This document shows, in pieces, positions 1-8,169 of a DNA stretch of 64,000 bases (position 1 is its first letter; the number at the start of each line of letters is the position of its first letter). The notes beneath the pieces are model-generated. The model was not told the DNA's origin. It searched no databases and worked only from the letters and a program-made list of their open reading frames with translations. The stretch spans positions 2,294,001 to 2,358,000 of the forward strand of contig NZ_CP154796.1 of assembly GCF_039566955.1 (NCBI RefSeq), given 5' to 3'. This DNA is from Micromonospora sp. DSM 45708 (GTDB taxonomy: Bacteria > Actinomycetota > Actinomycetes > Mycobacteriales > Micromonosporaceae). The translations under genes and the position numbers were made by a program.

Positions 1-1
1 G

Positions 2-1018
2 GAGCGCACCCCGCCCGGCCGGATGGCCGCCGTGCTGGCCGGGCGGGACCGGGTGGCCGCGCTGCTGCCACCCGACGTGCAGGTGGCCGCCGACAACGCT
101 CCCGGCGTCACCGTGGTCTCCGGCCCGCCGGCCGGGGTACGGGAGCTGACCGACAGGTGCGCCACCGCCGGCATCCGGGTACGCCCGGTGCCGGCCGCGC
201 ACGGCTTCCACTCGGGCCTGCTCGACCCGGTCCTCGACGACTTCCGGGCGGCCGTCGGCGCGGTGCCGCACCACCCGGTCTCCACCACCGTCCTCTGTGG
301 CCTGACCGGCGAGCCGGTTGTCGAGGGCGCGACCCGCCCGGCCGAGCATTGGGTGCGGCAGTTGCGCGAGCCGGTACGGTTCCGGGAGGCGACTGCCGAG
401 CTGCTCACCACGCGCCACCCGGTCGTCCTCGAGGTCGGGCCGGGCCGGGCGCTGACCGCGCTGGTCCGGGCGGCCGGCGGCGGGCGCGTCCCGGTGGCGC
501 CCACGATGCCGGCCGAGCCCGGCTCCGCCGCGTTGCCGACGCTGCTGCGGGCTCTCGCGACGGCGTGGACCTGCGGCGTCGAGCCGGACTGGGCCGCGTT
601 CCGGCTCGACCCGGCCGCCCGGCGGGTGCCGCTGCCGACGTACCCCTTCGAACGGGTCCGGCACTGGGTCGACATCTCCGCACCGGCGGCGGTGGCGGAG
701 GACGGGCCGGCGGCCCCCGGGACGCCCGCCGTTCCCGACGAACCCGAGACGCCCGCCGTCGCCGTGGAACGGGAGATCATCGCGGCGTGGCGGGACCTGC
801 TCGGGGCGACCGACGTCGTACCCGATTCCGACTTCTTCGCGTTGGGCGGGGAGTCGCTGGTCGCCGTGCGGATGCTCAGCCGGCTGCGACAGCGGTGCGG
901 TGTTCGGGTACCGCTGCGGATCCTGGCGCAGGACCCTACCGTGCGCGGGCTGACGCGGGCGGCGCTCGACCGCCTGCCGGACCCGGGTGAACTGGCGACA
1001 CAGGGGGAGAGACAGTGA
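2..1018 (+). CDS. Modular PKS, C-terminal AT-ACP part (5' truncated by window edge)
   Basis: The reading frame is open to the left edge, so only the C-terminal third is visible. The first ~215 residues are the end of an acyltransferase domain: the substrate-loop motif is HGFH (the HAFH position, which suggests malonyl rather than methylmalonyl choice), followed by the post-AT linker PTYPFERVRHW. After an Ala/Pro-rich linker comes a carrier domain with GGESL; the phosphopantetheine Ser codon is at 854-856. The KS and the AT active-site serine lie outside the window. The protein ends without a TE and its TGA overlaps the GTG of the next gene (GTGA), so the downstream TE-like and adenylation genes are translationally coupled to it. 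The GGES-type carrier resembles PCP-like carriers of PKS/NRPS hybrids. Confidence 0.9.
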   Translation, partial: ERTPPGRMAAVLAGRDRVAALLPPDVQVAADNAPGVTVVSGPPAGVRELTDRCATAGIRVRPVPAAHGFHSGLLDPVLDDFRAAVGAVPHHPVSTTVLCGLTGEPVVEGATRPAEHWVRQLREPVRFREATAELLTTRHPVVLEVGPGRALTALVRAAGGGRVPVAPTMPAEPGSAALPTLLRALATAWTCGVEPDWAAFRLDPAARRVPLPTYPFERVRHWVDISAPAAVAEDGPAAPGTPAVPDEPETPAVAVEREIIAAWRDLLGATDVVPDSDFFALGGESLVAVRMLSRLRQRCGVRVPLRILAQDPTVRGLTRAALDRLPDPGELATQGERQ

Positions 1019-1776
1019 CCGCATCGGCGCCTGCCCTGCAAGTCCTCGCGGACGGTCCGGGCGCACCGCTCGTCATCATCGATTTCATCCGCATCTCCGC
1101 CGGCGCCGGGCTCGGTGAGCTGCTCGCGTCGGCGCCCGGTGGCCGGCCCGTGTACCGCGCCGACCCGGTCGAGACGCTCCTGGGCGCCGACGGGTTCCGC
1201 CGCACCACCGACCTCGCCGAGGAGTACGCCGCGGCCGTGCGTCGGCTGCCGTCACGCCCGGCCCTGATCGTGGGCTACTGCAGCGCCACGCCGACGGCCA
1301 TCCGCACCGCCGAGCTGACCGGTGTGCCGCTCGCCCTGGTCGAGCCCACCTGGCAGGACCGGGCCGCCGTGGAGCACGACTTCCGCGCCTTCCGCGCCAC
1401 CCTGCGCGAGGGCGAGCCGGCCGCCGTGCCGCTCGACGCCGACCCGGCCCGGGCCCTCTGCGTGATCACGAGCACGCTCGTCGGCGACCTCGACGCGTTC
1501 GCCGCGGCGTACGACCTGCCTGACGACGAACGTCAGGACACCCGCGAGCAGCTCGTCGACCGGTACGTGGCCTGGCTGCACGTGTTGCTCTCGGCGTCCG
1601 CCGACCCGGTGCCGCCCCGGCCCGCCGACGTGGTGCTGGCCAGCCGGGAGTACGCGGGCGAGCACCCGGGTGTCGAGACGCTCCGGCTCGACCTGTCCGC
1701 CGACGAGGTGCCGACCGCGCCGGCGACCCGGGCCGCCCTGCTCGCGCTGACCGAACCGACGGCGGTGGCCCGGTGA
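1015..1776 (+). CDS. Thioesterase-like alpha/beta hydrolase with Cys at the nucleophile elbow
   Basis: A 253-residue protein between a PKS and an adenylation enzyme, with overlapping start/stop codons on both sides and a GGGGGAGAGA ribosome site inside the PKS end. The N-terminal strand followed by a loop (APLVIIDFIR) and the elbow G-Y-C-S-A at residues 87-91 fit a thioesterase/alpha-beta-hydrolase fold. The residue in the nucleophile position is Cys89 rather than the usual Ser. I cannot place a convincing catalytic GxHxxM-type histidine near the C-terminus, so it may be a divergent or inactive TE, or a loader/editing protein. Position in the operon supports action on carrier-bound intermediates. 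Confidence 0.6.
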   Translation: MTASAPALQVLADGPGAPLVIIDFIRISAGAGLGELLASAPGGRPVYRADPVETLLGADGFRRTTDLAEEYAAAVRRLPSRPALIVGYCSATPTAIRTAELTGVPLALVEPTWQDRAAVEHDFRAFRATLREGEPAAVPLDADPARALCVITSTLVGDLDAFAAAYDLPDDERQDTREQLVDRYVAWLHVLLSASADPVPPRPADVVLASREYAGEHPGVETLRLDLSADEVPTAPATRAALLALTEPTAVAR

Positions 1777-3320
1777 CGGGGTTCCTGTCCGAGCTGGTGC
1801 TGGCGCAGGCTGCCCGGACCCCCGGGTCGTGTGCCGTGGTGGACGAGCGGGAGTCGCTGACGTACGAGGAACTCGTCCGGCAGGCCGGCGTGGTGGCCGG
1901 ACTGCTCACCGCGGCGGGGGTGGAGCCGGACGCCGTCGTGGCGGTCTGCGCCGAACGGTCGGTCCGCTTCCCGGTGCTGCTGCTCGGGGTGCTGCTCAGC
2001 GGTGCCGCGTACCTTCCCCTGGACCCGGGCGATCCCGCGCCCCGACTCGCCGGCATGCTGGACGACGCCGGCGTGGTCCTCGTGCTGACCGAGCCCGAGC
2101 TGAAGGCCGTGGCCGAGGCCGTCGCCGGGAGCCGTCCCGTGCTGGCCGTCTCGGCGGGCGAGCTGCGCGCGGGCGTCCCGGCTCCACCGGTGCCGCTCCG
2201 CTCGGACCTGGGGCTTGCCTATGTCCTGTACACCTCCGGCTCCACCGGGCGTCCCAAGGCCGTCGCCGTCCCGCACCGCGGCATCGTCAACCGGTTGCGG
2301 TGGATGCAGGACGAGTACGCCCTGACCAGCGCCGACTCCGTGCTCCAGAAGACGCCCGCCACGTTCGACGTGTCGGTGTGGGAGCTGTTCTGGCCGCTCG
2401 CGCAGGGCGCCCGTCTGGTGCTGGCCCGGCCCGGCGGGCAGCGCGACCCGGAATACCTGATGGCCGTCATGCGGCGGGAGCGGATCACCGTGGTCCACTT
2501 CGTGCCGTCCATGCTGGAGTCGGTCCTCGACGAGCCCGGCTGGGACGGGTGCGACGCGTTGCGGCTGGTCGTCTGTAGTGGTGAGGCGCTGCCGCCCGCC
2601 GCGGTGCGCCGATTCCGCGAACGGAGCCGGGCGCGGATCGACAACCTGTACGGGCCGACCGAGGCGTCGATCGACGTGACCTGGTGGCCGTGCCGCCCGG
2701 TGGAGGACGGTGACTCGGTACCGATCGGCCGGCCGATCGCTAACGTGGTGGTGCGGGTCCTCGACGCGGCCGGGAAGCCGGTGCCCGAGGGCGAGCCGGG
2801 GGAGCTCCACCTCGGCGGCGACCACGCCCTGGCGCGGGGATATCTCGGCCGGCCGGGCCTCACCGCGGAGCGGTTCGTGGCGGACCCCTGGGCCGACGGC
2901 GGCCGGTTGTACCGGACCGGCGATCTCGTGCGACGGCTGCCCGGCGGGGTGCTGGAGTTCCTCGGCCGGCTCGACCACCAGATCAAACTGCGCGGGCAGC
3001 GGATCGAGCCGGGTGAGATCGAGGAGACGCTGCGCCGGCACCCGGCCGTGAGCGGCGCCGTCGTCGTGCTGCGCCGGGACGAGGGACGCGCCGAACGCCT
3101 GGTCGGTTATGTGGTGGGGCCGCCGGACGGTCCCGGTGAGCGGGAGCTGCGGAACCACCTCGCCCAGCGGCTGCCCGCGTCGATGGTTCCGGCCCGGTTG
3201 GTGCGCCTGGACGCCTTCCCCCTCACCGCGAACGGCAAGCTGGATCGTCAGGCGCTGCCGGAACCACCACGACGCCGGCGTCGGTCAGCGCACGAACCCG
3301 ATGTGGGCGGTGGCCATTAG
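1773..3320 (+). CDS. Free-standing NRPS adenylation enzyme, predicted serine-specific
   Basis: A complete 515-residue A domain: P-loop YTSGSTGRPK, FDVSVWELFWPL, NLYGPTEASIDVTWW, the YRTGDL hinge region and the C-terminal catalytic lysine in TANGKLDR. Aligning the A4-A5 region by eye to EntF gives the ten-residue code D-V-W-H-V-S-L-I-D-K, the classic code for L-serine. There is no fused carrier or condensation domain, so seryl-AMP must be passed to a carrier elsewhere, for example the upstream ACP or one outside the window. The GTG start overlaps the TE-like stop. Stand-alone Ser activators of this kind feed aminomalonyl-ACP or seryl-PCP pathways in zwittermicin-type clusters; no matching dehydrogenases are visible here. 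The 3' end overlaps the convergent gene by 36 bp. Confidence 0.92.
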   Translation: MTGFLSELVLAQAARTPGSCAVVDERESLTYEELVRQAGVVAGLLTAAGVEPDAVVAVCAERSVRFPVLLLGVLLSGAAYLPLDPGDPAPRLAGMLDDAGVVLVLTEPELKAVAEAVAGSRPVLAVSAGELRAGVPAPPVPLRSDLGLAYVLYTSGSTGRPKAVAVPHRGIVNRLRWMQDEYALTSADSVLQKTPATFDVSVWELFWPLAQGARLVLARPGGQRDPEYLMAVMRRERITVVHFVPSMLESVLDEPGWDGCDALRLVVCSGEALPPAAVRRFRERSRARIDNLYGPTEASIDVTWWPCRPVEDGDSVPIGRPIANVVVRVLDAAGKPVPEGEPGELHLGGDHALARGYLGRPGLTAERFVADPWADGGRLYRTGDLVRRLPGGVLEFLGRLDHQIKLRGQRIEPGEIEETLRRHPAVSGAVVVLRRDEGRAERLVGYVVGPPDGPGERELRNHLAQRLPASMVPARLVRLDAFPLTANGKLDRQALPEPPRRRRRSAHEPDVGGGH

Positions 3321-4586
3321 CGAGCCGGGCTCGCAGAACGGCACCTGCTCGACGACCCGACCCTCGTCGAGGTCCACCACGAAGAGCGTCGAGGCGCCGG
3401 TCATGAAGACGTACCGGCCGGTGGGCTCGACCGCCAGGTAGAGCGGCGACTGGCTGTTCTTCGCGCAGATGAAGGGAGGCTGGACCGGCTCGTGCGCGAA
3501 CAGCTCCACGTCGAACACCGTGGACATGTCGGCGGGGTCGAGGACGAACAGCCGGTTCGGGAAGCCGGTGACCGCGATCAGCTGGCGGCCGTCGCGGTGG
3601 AACAACTGCTGCGAGGTGATGCGCAGAAAGGTCGGCCCGGTGTGGGCCGCCTCCCGGACCGCCGCACCGTCCCGGTACCGCCACCGTTCGAGCACACCCG
3701 GCCCGTGCACGACGACGTTGTTCTGCCACTTGGAGATGTTGTTGCAGGAGACGTAGAAGACGTCCGGGTCGTCCAGGTCGACGTCGACGTGCGCGGAGCA
3801 GCTCGCGCCGGTGGTGTGCACCGAGGCGCGGGTCAGTTTCTCGTCGGCCACGACGAACCGGCCGGTGGGGAACTCGTTGGCGGCGTACCGCGTGACGTCG
3901 AACGTGCCGCCGTCGGTGCCCAGCACCCGGCCGTCGGAACCGCCCGGGCGCACCGACAGGTCCATGTCGACGCCGACCATGAACCCGTTCGGCGAGGTCT
4001 CCAGCTCGTGGATGGTGTCGCAGGCGAACCCGGGCAGGTCGCCCAGCCGGGTCGCTGCGCCGGTGCGCAGGTCGTAGCGCCAGGCGCTGCTGCGCAACTG
4101 TTGGTCCTGATCGTGGTAGCGGCGCAGGCGGTCCTCGGTGTCGGTCATCGCGAACGCGATCACGCCCGGCTCGACCTCGCACTTGGTGGAGCTCTGCATC
4201 GCGGCGAAGTCGAGTTCGGTCGCCGGCGGCCACAGGTGCGAGCCGCCGTCGCGGCCGAGCCGGCGCAGGTAGGGCGCCTGTTTGAAGGAGACGACCACCT
4301 CGCCGTCCGCCGTCTGCACGAAGCTGTGCGGGTGCAGGAAGTACGAGAGCAGATCCTCGAGCCGACCCAGCCCGTACGGCACCGGACCGTCGCCGAGCCG
4401 GTCCCGCAGCACCGCCAGTTGGCGGGCGCGCAGGTCACCGATGTCGATCGTGGTCTCCCGCACCGTGCGGGCGCCCAGGTCGACGAAGAGATACCGCTCG
4501 CGCGTGCCGTCCGTGGACAACCCGCAGACCAGAAGCGTCAGATCGCCGTAACCCGCCGACAACGGCAGATTCAGGTCAACAGCCAC
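3285..4586 (-). CDS. Unrecognised beta-propeller-like protein in the chorismate operon
   Basis: A 433-residue protein starting at GTG (4586-4584) behind a GGGAGG site; it overlaps the end of the PhzE-like gene by 16 bp and is last in the operon. I do not recognise the family. It has no signal peptide or membrane segment. The sequence is made of repeated short beta-type units ending in patterns such as RLFVLDP, YLFVDLG, LFVVDLDEGR and VVSFKQ, as in YVTN/lactonase or selenium-binding-type propellers. Conserved-looking His/Cys/Asp-rich stretches (CSAHVDVDLDDPDVFYVSCNN) could hold a metal or active site. A tailoring or late-cyclisation enzyme, or a scaffold, are possible roles; this is inference from position only. 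Confidence 0.6.
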   Translation of the reverse strand: MAVDLNLPLSAGYGDLTLLVCGLSTDGTRERYLFVDLGARTVRETTIDIGDLRARQLAVLRDRLGDGPVPYGLGRLEDLLSYFLHPHSFVQTADGEVVVSFKQAPYLRRLGRDGGSHLWPPATELDFAAMQSSTKCEVEPGVIAFAMTDTEDRLRRYHDQDQQLRSSAWRYDLRTGAATRLGDLPGFACDTIHELETSPNGFMVGVDMDLSVRPGGSDGRVLGTDGGTFDVTRYAANEFPTGRFVVADEKLTRASVHTTGASCSAHVDVDLDDPDVFYVSCNNISKWQNNVVVHGPGVLERWRYRDGAAVREAAHTGPTFLRITSQQLFHRDGRQLIAVTGFPNRLFVLDPADMSTVFDVELFAHEPVQPPFICAKNSQSPLYLAVEPTGRYVFMTGASTLFVVDLDEGRVVEQVPFCEPGSLMATAHIGFVR

Positions 4587-6370
4587 AACAGCGCCTCCCG
4601 GAGGATGGTGATGCAGTTGGTGGTGAGGACGGATTCGACATGGAACTGGAAGCTGGTGAAGCCTTCGGAGCGCAGCGCCACGACCCGGCCGTCGGGCTCC
4701 ACGGCGATGGTCACCCCCGCCGGGGCCGCGGCCGGGGCGTCGGCGAAGAAGGTGTTGTAGAAGCCGACGGGCTCGGCCCGCCCGAACAGGTCGACCGTCT
4801 CCTGCACGCCCTGCAACGGCGGGTCCACCGGATGCACGGTCATGCCGAGCAGACGGCAGAGGATCTGGTGACCGAGGCAGACCGCGAGGAACGGCGTGCC
4901 GGCCGCCATCAGGTCGCCCACGATGCGGTGCAGTTGGGCGATCTTCGGGTCGTCCAACTGGTTCGGGTCGCCGGGCCCGGGCCCGACCAGCACCAGGTCG
5001 TAACCGGTCAGGCCGATGCCGGACTCCCGGTAGTCGCGCATGGTGACCTTGAGCCCGAGGTGCTCGAGGATGTGCTTGAGCATCTCGGTGAACTGGTCCT
5101 CGTTGTCGACGATCAGCACCGAGCGGCCGATGAGGGCCGGGGCGGCGTACCGGTCGTCGACCTGCCGGTTGATCCAGAAGCGCGACAGGTAACGGTTCCG
5201 GCTGCTGAGCACCTCCATGACCTTGTCGTCCACGAACCGGTCGAGGAAGGGGCCGGGCGGCTCCGCGGTGGTGATCGCCTTCAGCAGCCCCTCGGCCTTG
5301 GTGCGGACCTCACGGCACTCCTTCGCGGGCACGGAGTCGCGCACGACGCTGGCGCCGCTGCGGATCACGGCGTGGCCCTCGGCGTCCACCGCCATCGTCC
5401 GGATCGTGATGGCGCTGTCCAGCCACTCCTGGCCGTCGTCCTCGAGGCCGCGGATCATCAGGGCCGACGAGTAGTAGCCACGGGACTCGGACTCGTGCCG
5501 GTGGATGACCCGGGCGGCGTTCTCCAGCGGGCTGCCGACCATGGTGGCGGCGAACATCGACTCGCGGAACGCGTCGAGCGGACTCATGGTGGCGCTGCCC
5601 TCGAGCACGTACTCGGTGTGCACGAGCGCGCTCATCTCCTTCAGGTACGGCCCGTGCACGACGCCGCCCTCGCCGCAGATCCGCGACATCATCTTGAGCT
5701 CCTCGTCGACGACCTGGAAGAGCTCGTTCACCTCCTTGCGGTCGGAGAGGAACTCGATGAGGTCGGCCCGCTTCTGCAACGCCGCCCGCGGCAGCGTGCC
5801 GCAGATCGGGTTCATCGTGACCGTGCCGCGACGGTAGGTCAGGTGCCGCTCGGGGGAGGACCCGATGAAGTAGCGCTCCCCGTCGTAGAAGCAGAACGTC
5901 AGGTACGCCCCGATCTCGTTGCGGGCGAGCCGGGCGAAGATCGTGTGCGCGACCTCGGGCCCGAAGTCGCCGATGGTCACGTCGCAGCGCCGCGAGATGA
6001 GGAAGTTGGACCCCTCGCCGCGCTGGATCTCCTCCTTGATCACCCGGTCGATCCGCGCGGCGAACTCCTCGTCGCCGGGGGTGTGCACGGGGTCGGAGAT
6101 CACCCGGACGTCGGCGTGCACGTCGGCGAACGACTCGAGCTCGACCTCACGGAACTCGCTGGGCACCAGCGAGATGAGGGGCTCGCCGTCGTCGTGGCAG
6201 ACGTAGCCGCGCTCGCGCAGCTGCGCGTAGGGCACCATGGTCAGCACCGGGTGCGTGGCCGGGCGAGGCACCTCGGCGAGTGACCAGGACCGCACGGTCT
6301 CGCCGCGGGCGTAGTTGACCTTGCCCTCGGAATGAATGAGGCAATAAGGGCTGACAAAGTCAAGACTCAC
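4571..6370 (-). CDS. phzE: PhzE-like 2-amino-2-deoxyisochorismate (ADIC) synthase, fused component I and amidotransferase
   Basis: A 599-residue fusion with the PhzE layout: an N-terminal chorismate-binding (anthranilate synthase I type) domain, then a class I glutamine amidotransferase from about residue 415. Seen motifs are MNPICGT (the PIAGT/PIKGT position), FAATMVGSPLENA where TrpE has GAPK (GSP-ENA is PhzE-like), the amidotransferase nucleophile in AVCLGHQ and the His-Glu pair in FQFHVES. PhzE enzymes convert chorismate plus glutamine to ADIC without pyruvate loss. No PhzD isochorismatase is nearby, so ADIC is probably used by another enzyme, perhaps the chorismatase of this operon. GTG start at 6370 overlaps the carbamoyltransferase stop. 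Anthranilate-type synthesis is the alternative. Confidence 0.88.
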   Translation of the reverse strand: MSLDFVSPYCLIHSEGKVNYARGETVRSWSLAEVPRPATHPVLTMVPYAQLRERGYVCHDDGEPLISLVPSEFREVELESFADVHADVRVISDPVHTPGDEEFAARIDRVIKEEIQRGEGSNFLISRRCDVTIGDFGPEVAHTIFARLARNEIGAYLTFCFYDGERYFIGSSPERHLTYRRGTVTMNPICGTLPRAALQKRADLIEFLSDRKEVNELFQVVDEELKMMSRICGEGGVVHGPYLKEMSALVHTEYVLEGSATMSPLDAFRESMFAATMVGSPLENAARVIHRHESESRGYYSSALMIRGLEDDGQEWLDSAITIRTMAVDAEGHAVIRSGASVVRDSVPAKECREVRTKAEGLLKAITTAEPPGPFLDRFVDDKVMEVLSSRNRYLSRFWINRQVDDRYAAPALIGRSVLIVDNEDQFTEMLKHILEHLGLKVTMRDYRESGIGLTGYDLVLVGPGPGDPNQLDDPKIAQLHRIVGDLMAAGTPFLAVCLGHQILCRLLGMTVHPVDPPLQGVQETVDLFGRAEPVGFYNTFFADAPAAAPAGVTIAVEPDGRVVALRSEGFTSFQFHVESVLTTNCITILREALLWLLT

Positions 6371-8156
6371 CGGAAGCCACCTTGCTGATCAGAAAGTGGT
6401 GTAGCACCAGGTAATCGATTTCCGTATCGAGGAAGCAGCCTAGCGCATCGGCCGGTGACCCGACGATTGGCTGCCCCGCGACGTTGAAGGATGTGTTGAT
6501 CAGACACGGCACGCCGGTGACCTGCTCGAAGGCGCGCAGCAGGCCCACCAGCAGCGGATTGTCGGCCTCGTCGACGGTCTGGGCGCGAGCCGTGCCATCC
6601 ACGTGGACGGCGCCCGGAACGAGCTTCCGGTATTCGGGTCGTACCGGGAAGACGAATGTCATGTAAGGCGAGGTCTTCTTCTTGCCCATTTCCAGGACCA
6701 CCGGCGCGGAGGCCGCGGGCAGCACCGGCGCGAAGGGCCGGAACGGCTCCCGCCGCTTCACCCGGATGTTGATGACGTCCTGAATATCGGGAAAGGCGGG
6801 GTTGGCCAGGATGCTGCGATTGCCGAGGGCACGCGGGCCGTACTCGACGGCCCCCTGGAACCAGCCGATCACCACCGGGTCGACGAGCAGCTTGGCCACC
6901 TCGGTGAACAGCTCGTCCGCGGCCAGCTCACGCCACTCGACCCGGTCGCCCACCGCCGCGAGGGCGGCGCGGATGTCGTCGTCGGTGTAGCTCGGCCCCA
7001 GGTAGGGGGCGGGCGACGGGCGCACCGGGTGGCCCAGCTCCCGTGCCGCGTACACCGCCGCGCCGATCGTCACGCCGGGGTCGCTCGCGCCGAAGCTGAC
7101 CGAGGCGTCCTCGAACCGGGAGCCCTCCAGCAGCTTGGTGTTGTTCACGCAGTTCAGCGCCAGGCCACCCTCGATGATCAGATGCCGCGCGGAGGTCCGC
7201 CGCTCGAGCACCGCCACCTGGTGCCGGGTGACCACCTCGACCGTGTCCTGGACCGCGCGGGCCACCCGGCACCGGAAGTCCCAGTCGGTGCGGTCGCCCG
7301 TGCATCCGAAGATCTCGTCGAAGAAGGGGTAGTACGCCTGGGTGTCCAGCAGCGGGTTGCCGACCCGCAGTCGATAGCCGCCGGAATCCTCCAGCGTGAC
7401 CACCTCGCGCAGGAGCGGGTTGTCCGCCCCGAGCGGCGGATGGAAGCCGCTGAGCCCCATCACCTTGTACTCGTCGTTGTTCGGCATGAAGCCGAGATAG
7501 CGGGTGACCTTGCTGTAGAGCAGCGCCAGACTGTTGGCGATGTCGACGGTGGCGTCCGGCAGGATCGTCACCTCGCCGTCGCGGATCTCACCCATGATCG
7601 ACGAGTAGCGCTCCGCGCGCCCGTCGCTGACCAGGAACGCGGCGTCCCGCCAGCCGGCCGTGTGGTAGCCGCACGTCAGGTGGGCGAGGTGGTGCGGGAC
7701 GAGCCGGAGCCGGTCGGCCGGGATGGTGAAGCCGGTACGCGCCGCGAAGTCCGCCCGGATCGCCTCCGGCGTGAGCAGCGTCGTGCGCAGCTCCTCCAGC
7801 CGGGCCAGGCGGTCGGCCCGCTCCTGCTCGGAGGAGGCCGACCGGAGGACCCCGGCCCGCTCCGCCGCCCAGATCTCCGGGGTGAAACTCCACGGCAGGG
7901 CGAAGCAGTCCACGTCGGCCAGCTCGGCGCGAGCCTCATGCAGGGCCCAGCGCAGCGCGTTGACCGGCAGGTCCGACGTCTTCTTGACCCGGCTGAGCCG
8001 CTCCTCCTCCACGGCGGCGACCAGCTCGCCGTCGACCACCACGGCGACTGCCGCGTCGTGCCCCAGCACCCGGTGCCGGTCGCGGCCCGAGCGCCGGTAC
8101 AGGCGACCGAACAACTCCGCGGACCGCGTGAAACCGTTGAACCCGACGACGATCAT
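6360..8156 (-). CDS. NodU/TobZ-type O- (or N-)carbamoyltransferase, copy 1
   Basis: About 598 residues with the two-domain plan of this family: an N-terminal HSP70/actin-like Kae1-type domain (GHDAAVAVVVDGELVAAVEEERLSR, then HHLAHL metal-binding His pair) and a C-terminal domain (YGPRALGNRSIL, REPFRPFAP, TSFNVAGQP). These enzymes use carbamoyl phosphate and ATP to form carbamoyl-adenylate and transfer the carbamoyl group to a small molecule, usually a hydroxyl. It lies between the component I gene and the PhzE-like gene in the same operon. I chose ATG 8156; GTG 8165 is also possible. A second paralogue lies at 24,565, so the product may carry two carbamoyl groups or one group may be temporary. 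Confidence 0.88.
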   Translation of the reverse strand: MIVVGFNGFTRSAELFGRLYRRSGRDRHRVLGHDAAVAVVVDGELVAAVEEERLSRVKKTSDLPVNALRWALHEARAELADVDCFALPWSFTPEIWAAERAGVLRSASSEQERADRLARLEELRTTLLTPEAIRADFAARTGFTIPADRLRLVPHHLAHLTCGYHTAGWRDAAFLVSDGRAERYSSIMGEIRDGEVTILPDATVDIANSLALLYSKVTRYLGFMPNNDEYKVMGLSGFHPPLGADNPLLREVVTLEDSGGYRLRVGNPLLDTQAYYPFFDEIFGCTGDRTDWDFRCRVARAVQDTVEVVTRHQVAVLERRTSARHLIIEGGLALNCVNNTKLLEGSRFEDASVSFGASDPGVTIGAAVYAARELGHPVRPSPAPYLGPSYTDDDIRAALAAVGDRVEWRELAADELFTEVAKLLVDPVVIGWFQGAVEYGPRALGNRSILANPAFPDIQDVINIRVKRREPFRPFAPVLPAASAPVVLEMGKKKTSPYMTFVFPVRPEYRKLVPGAVHVDGTARAQTVDEADNPLLVGLLRAFEQVTGVPCLINTSFNVAGQPIVGSPADALGCFLDTEIDYLVLHHFLISKVASGES

Positions 8157-8169
8157 GCGCAACACCCCG

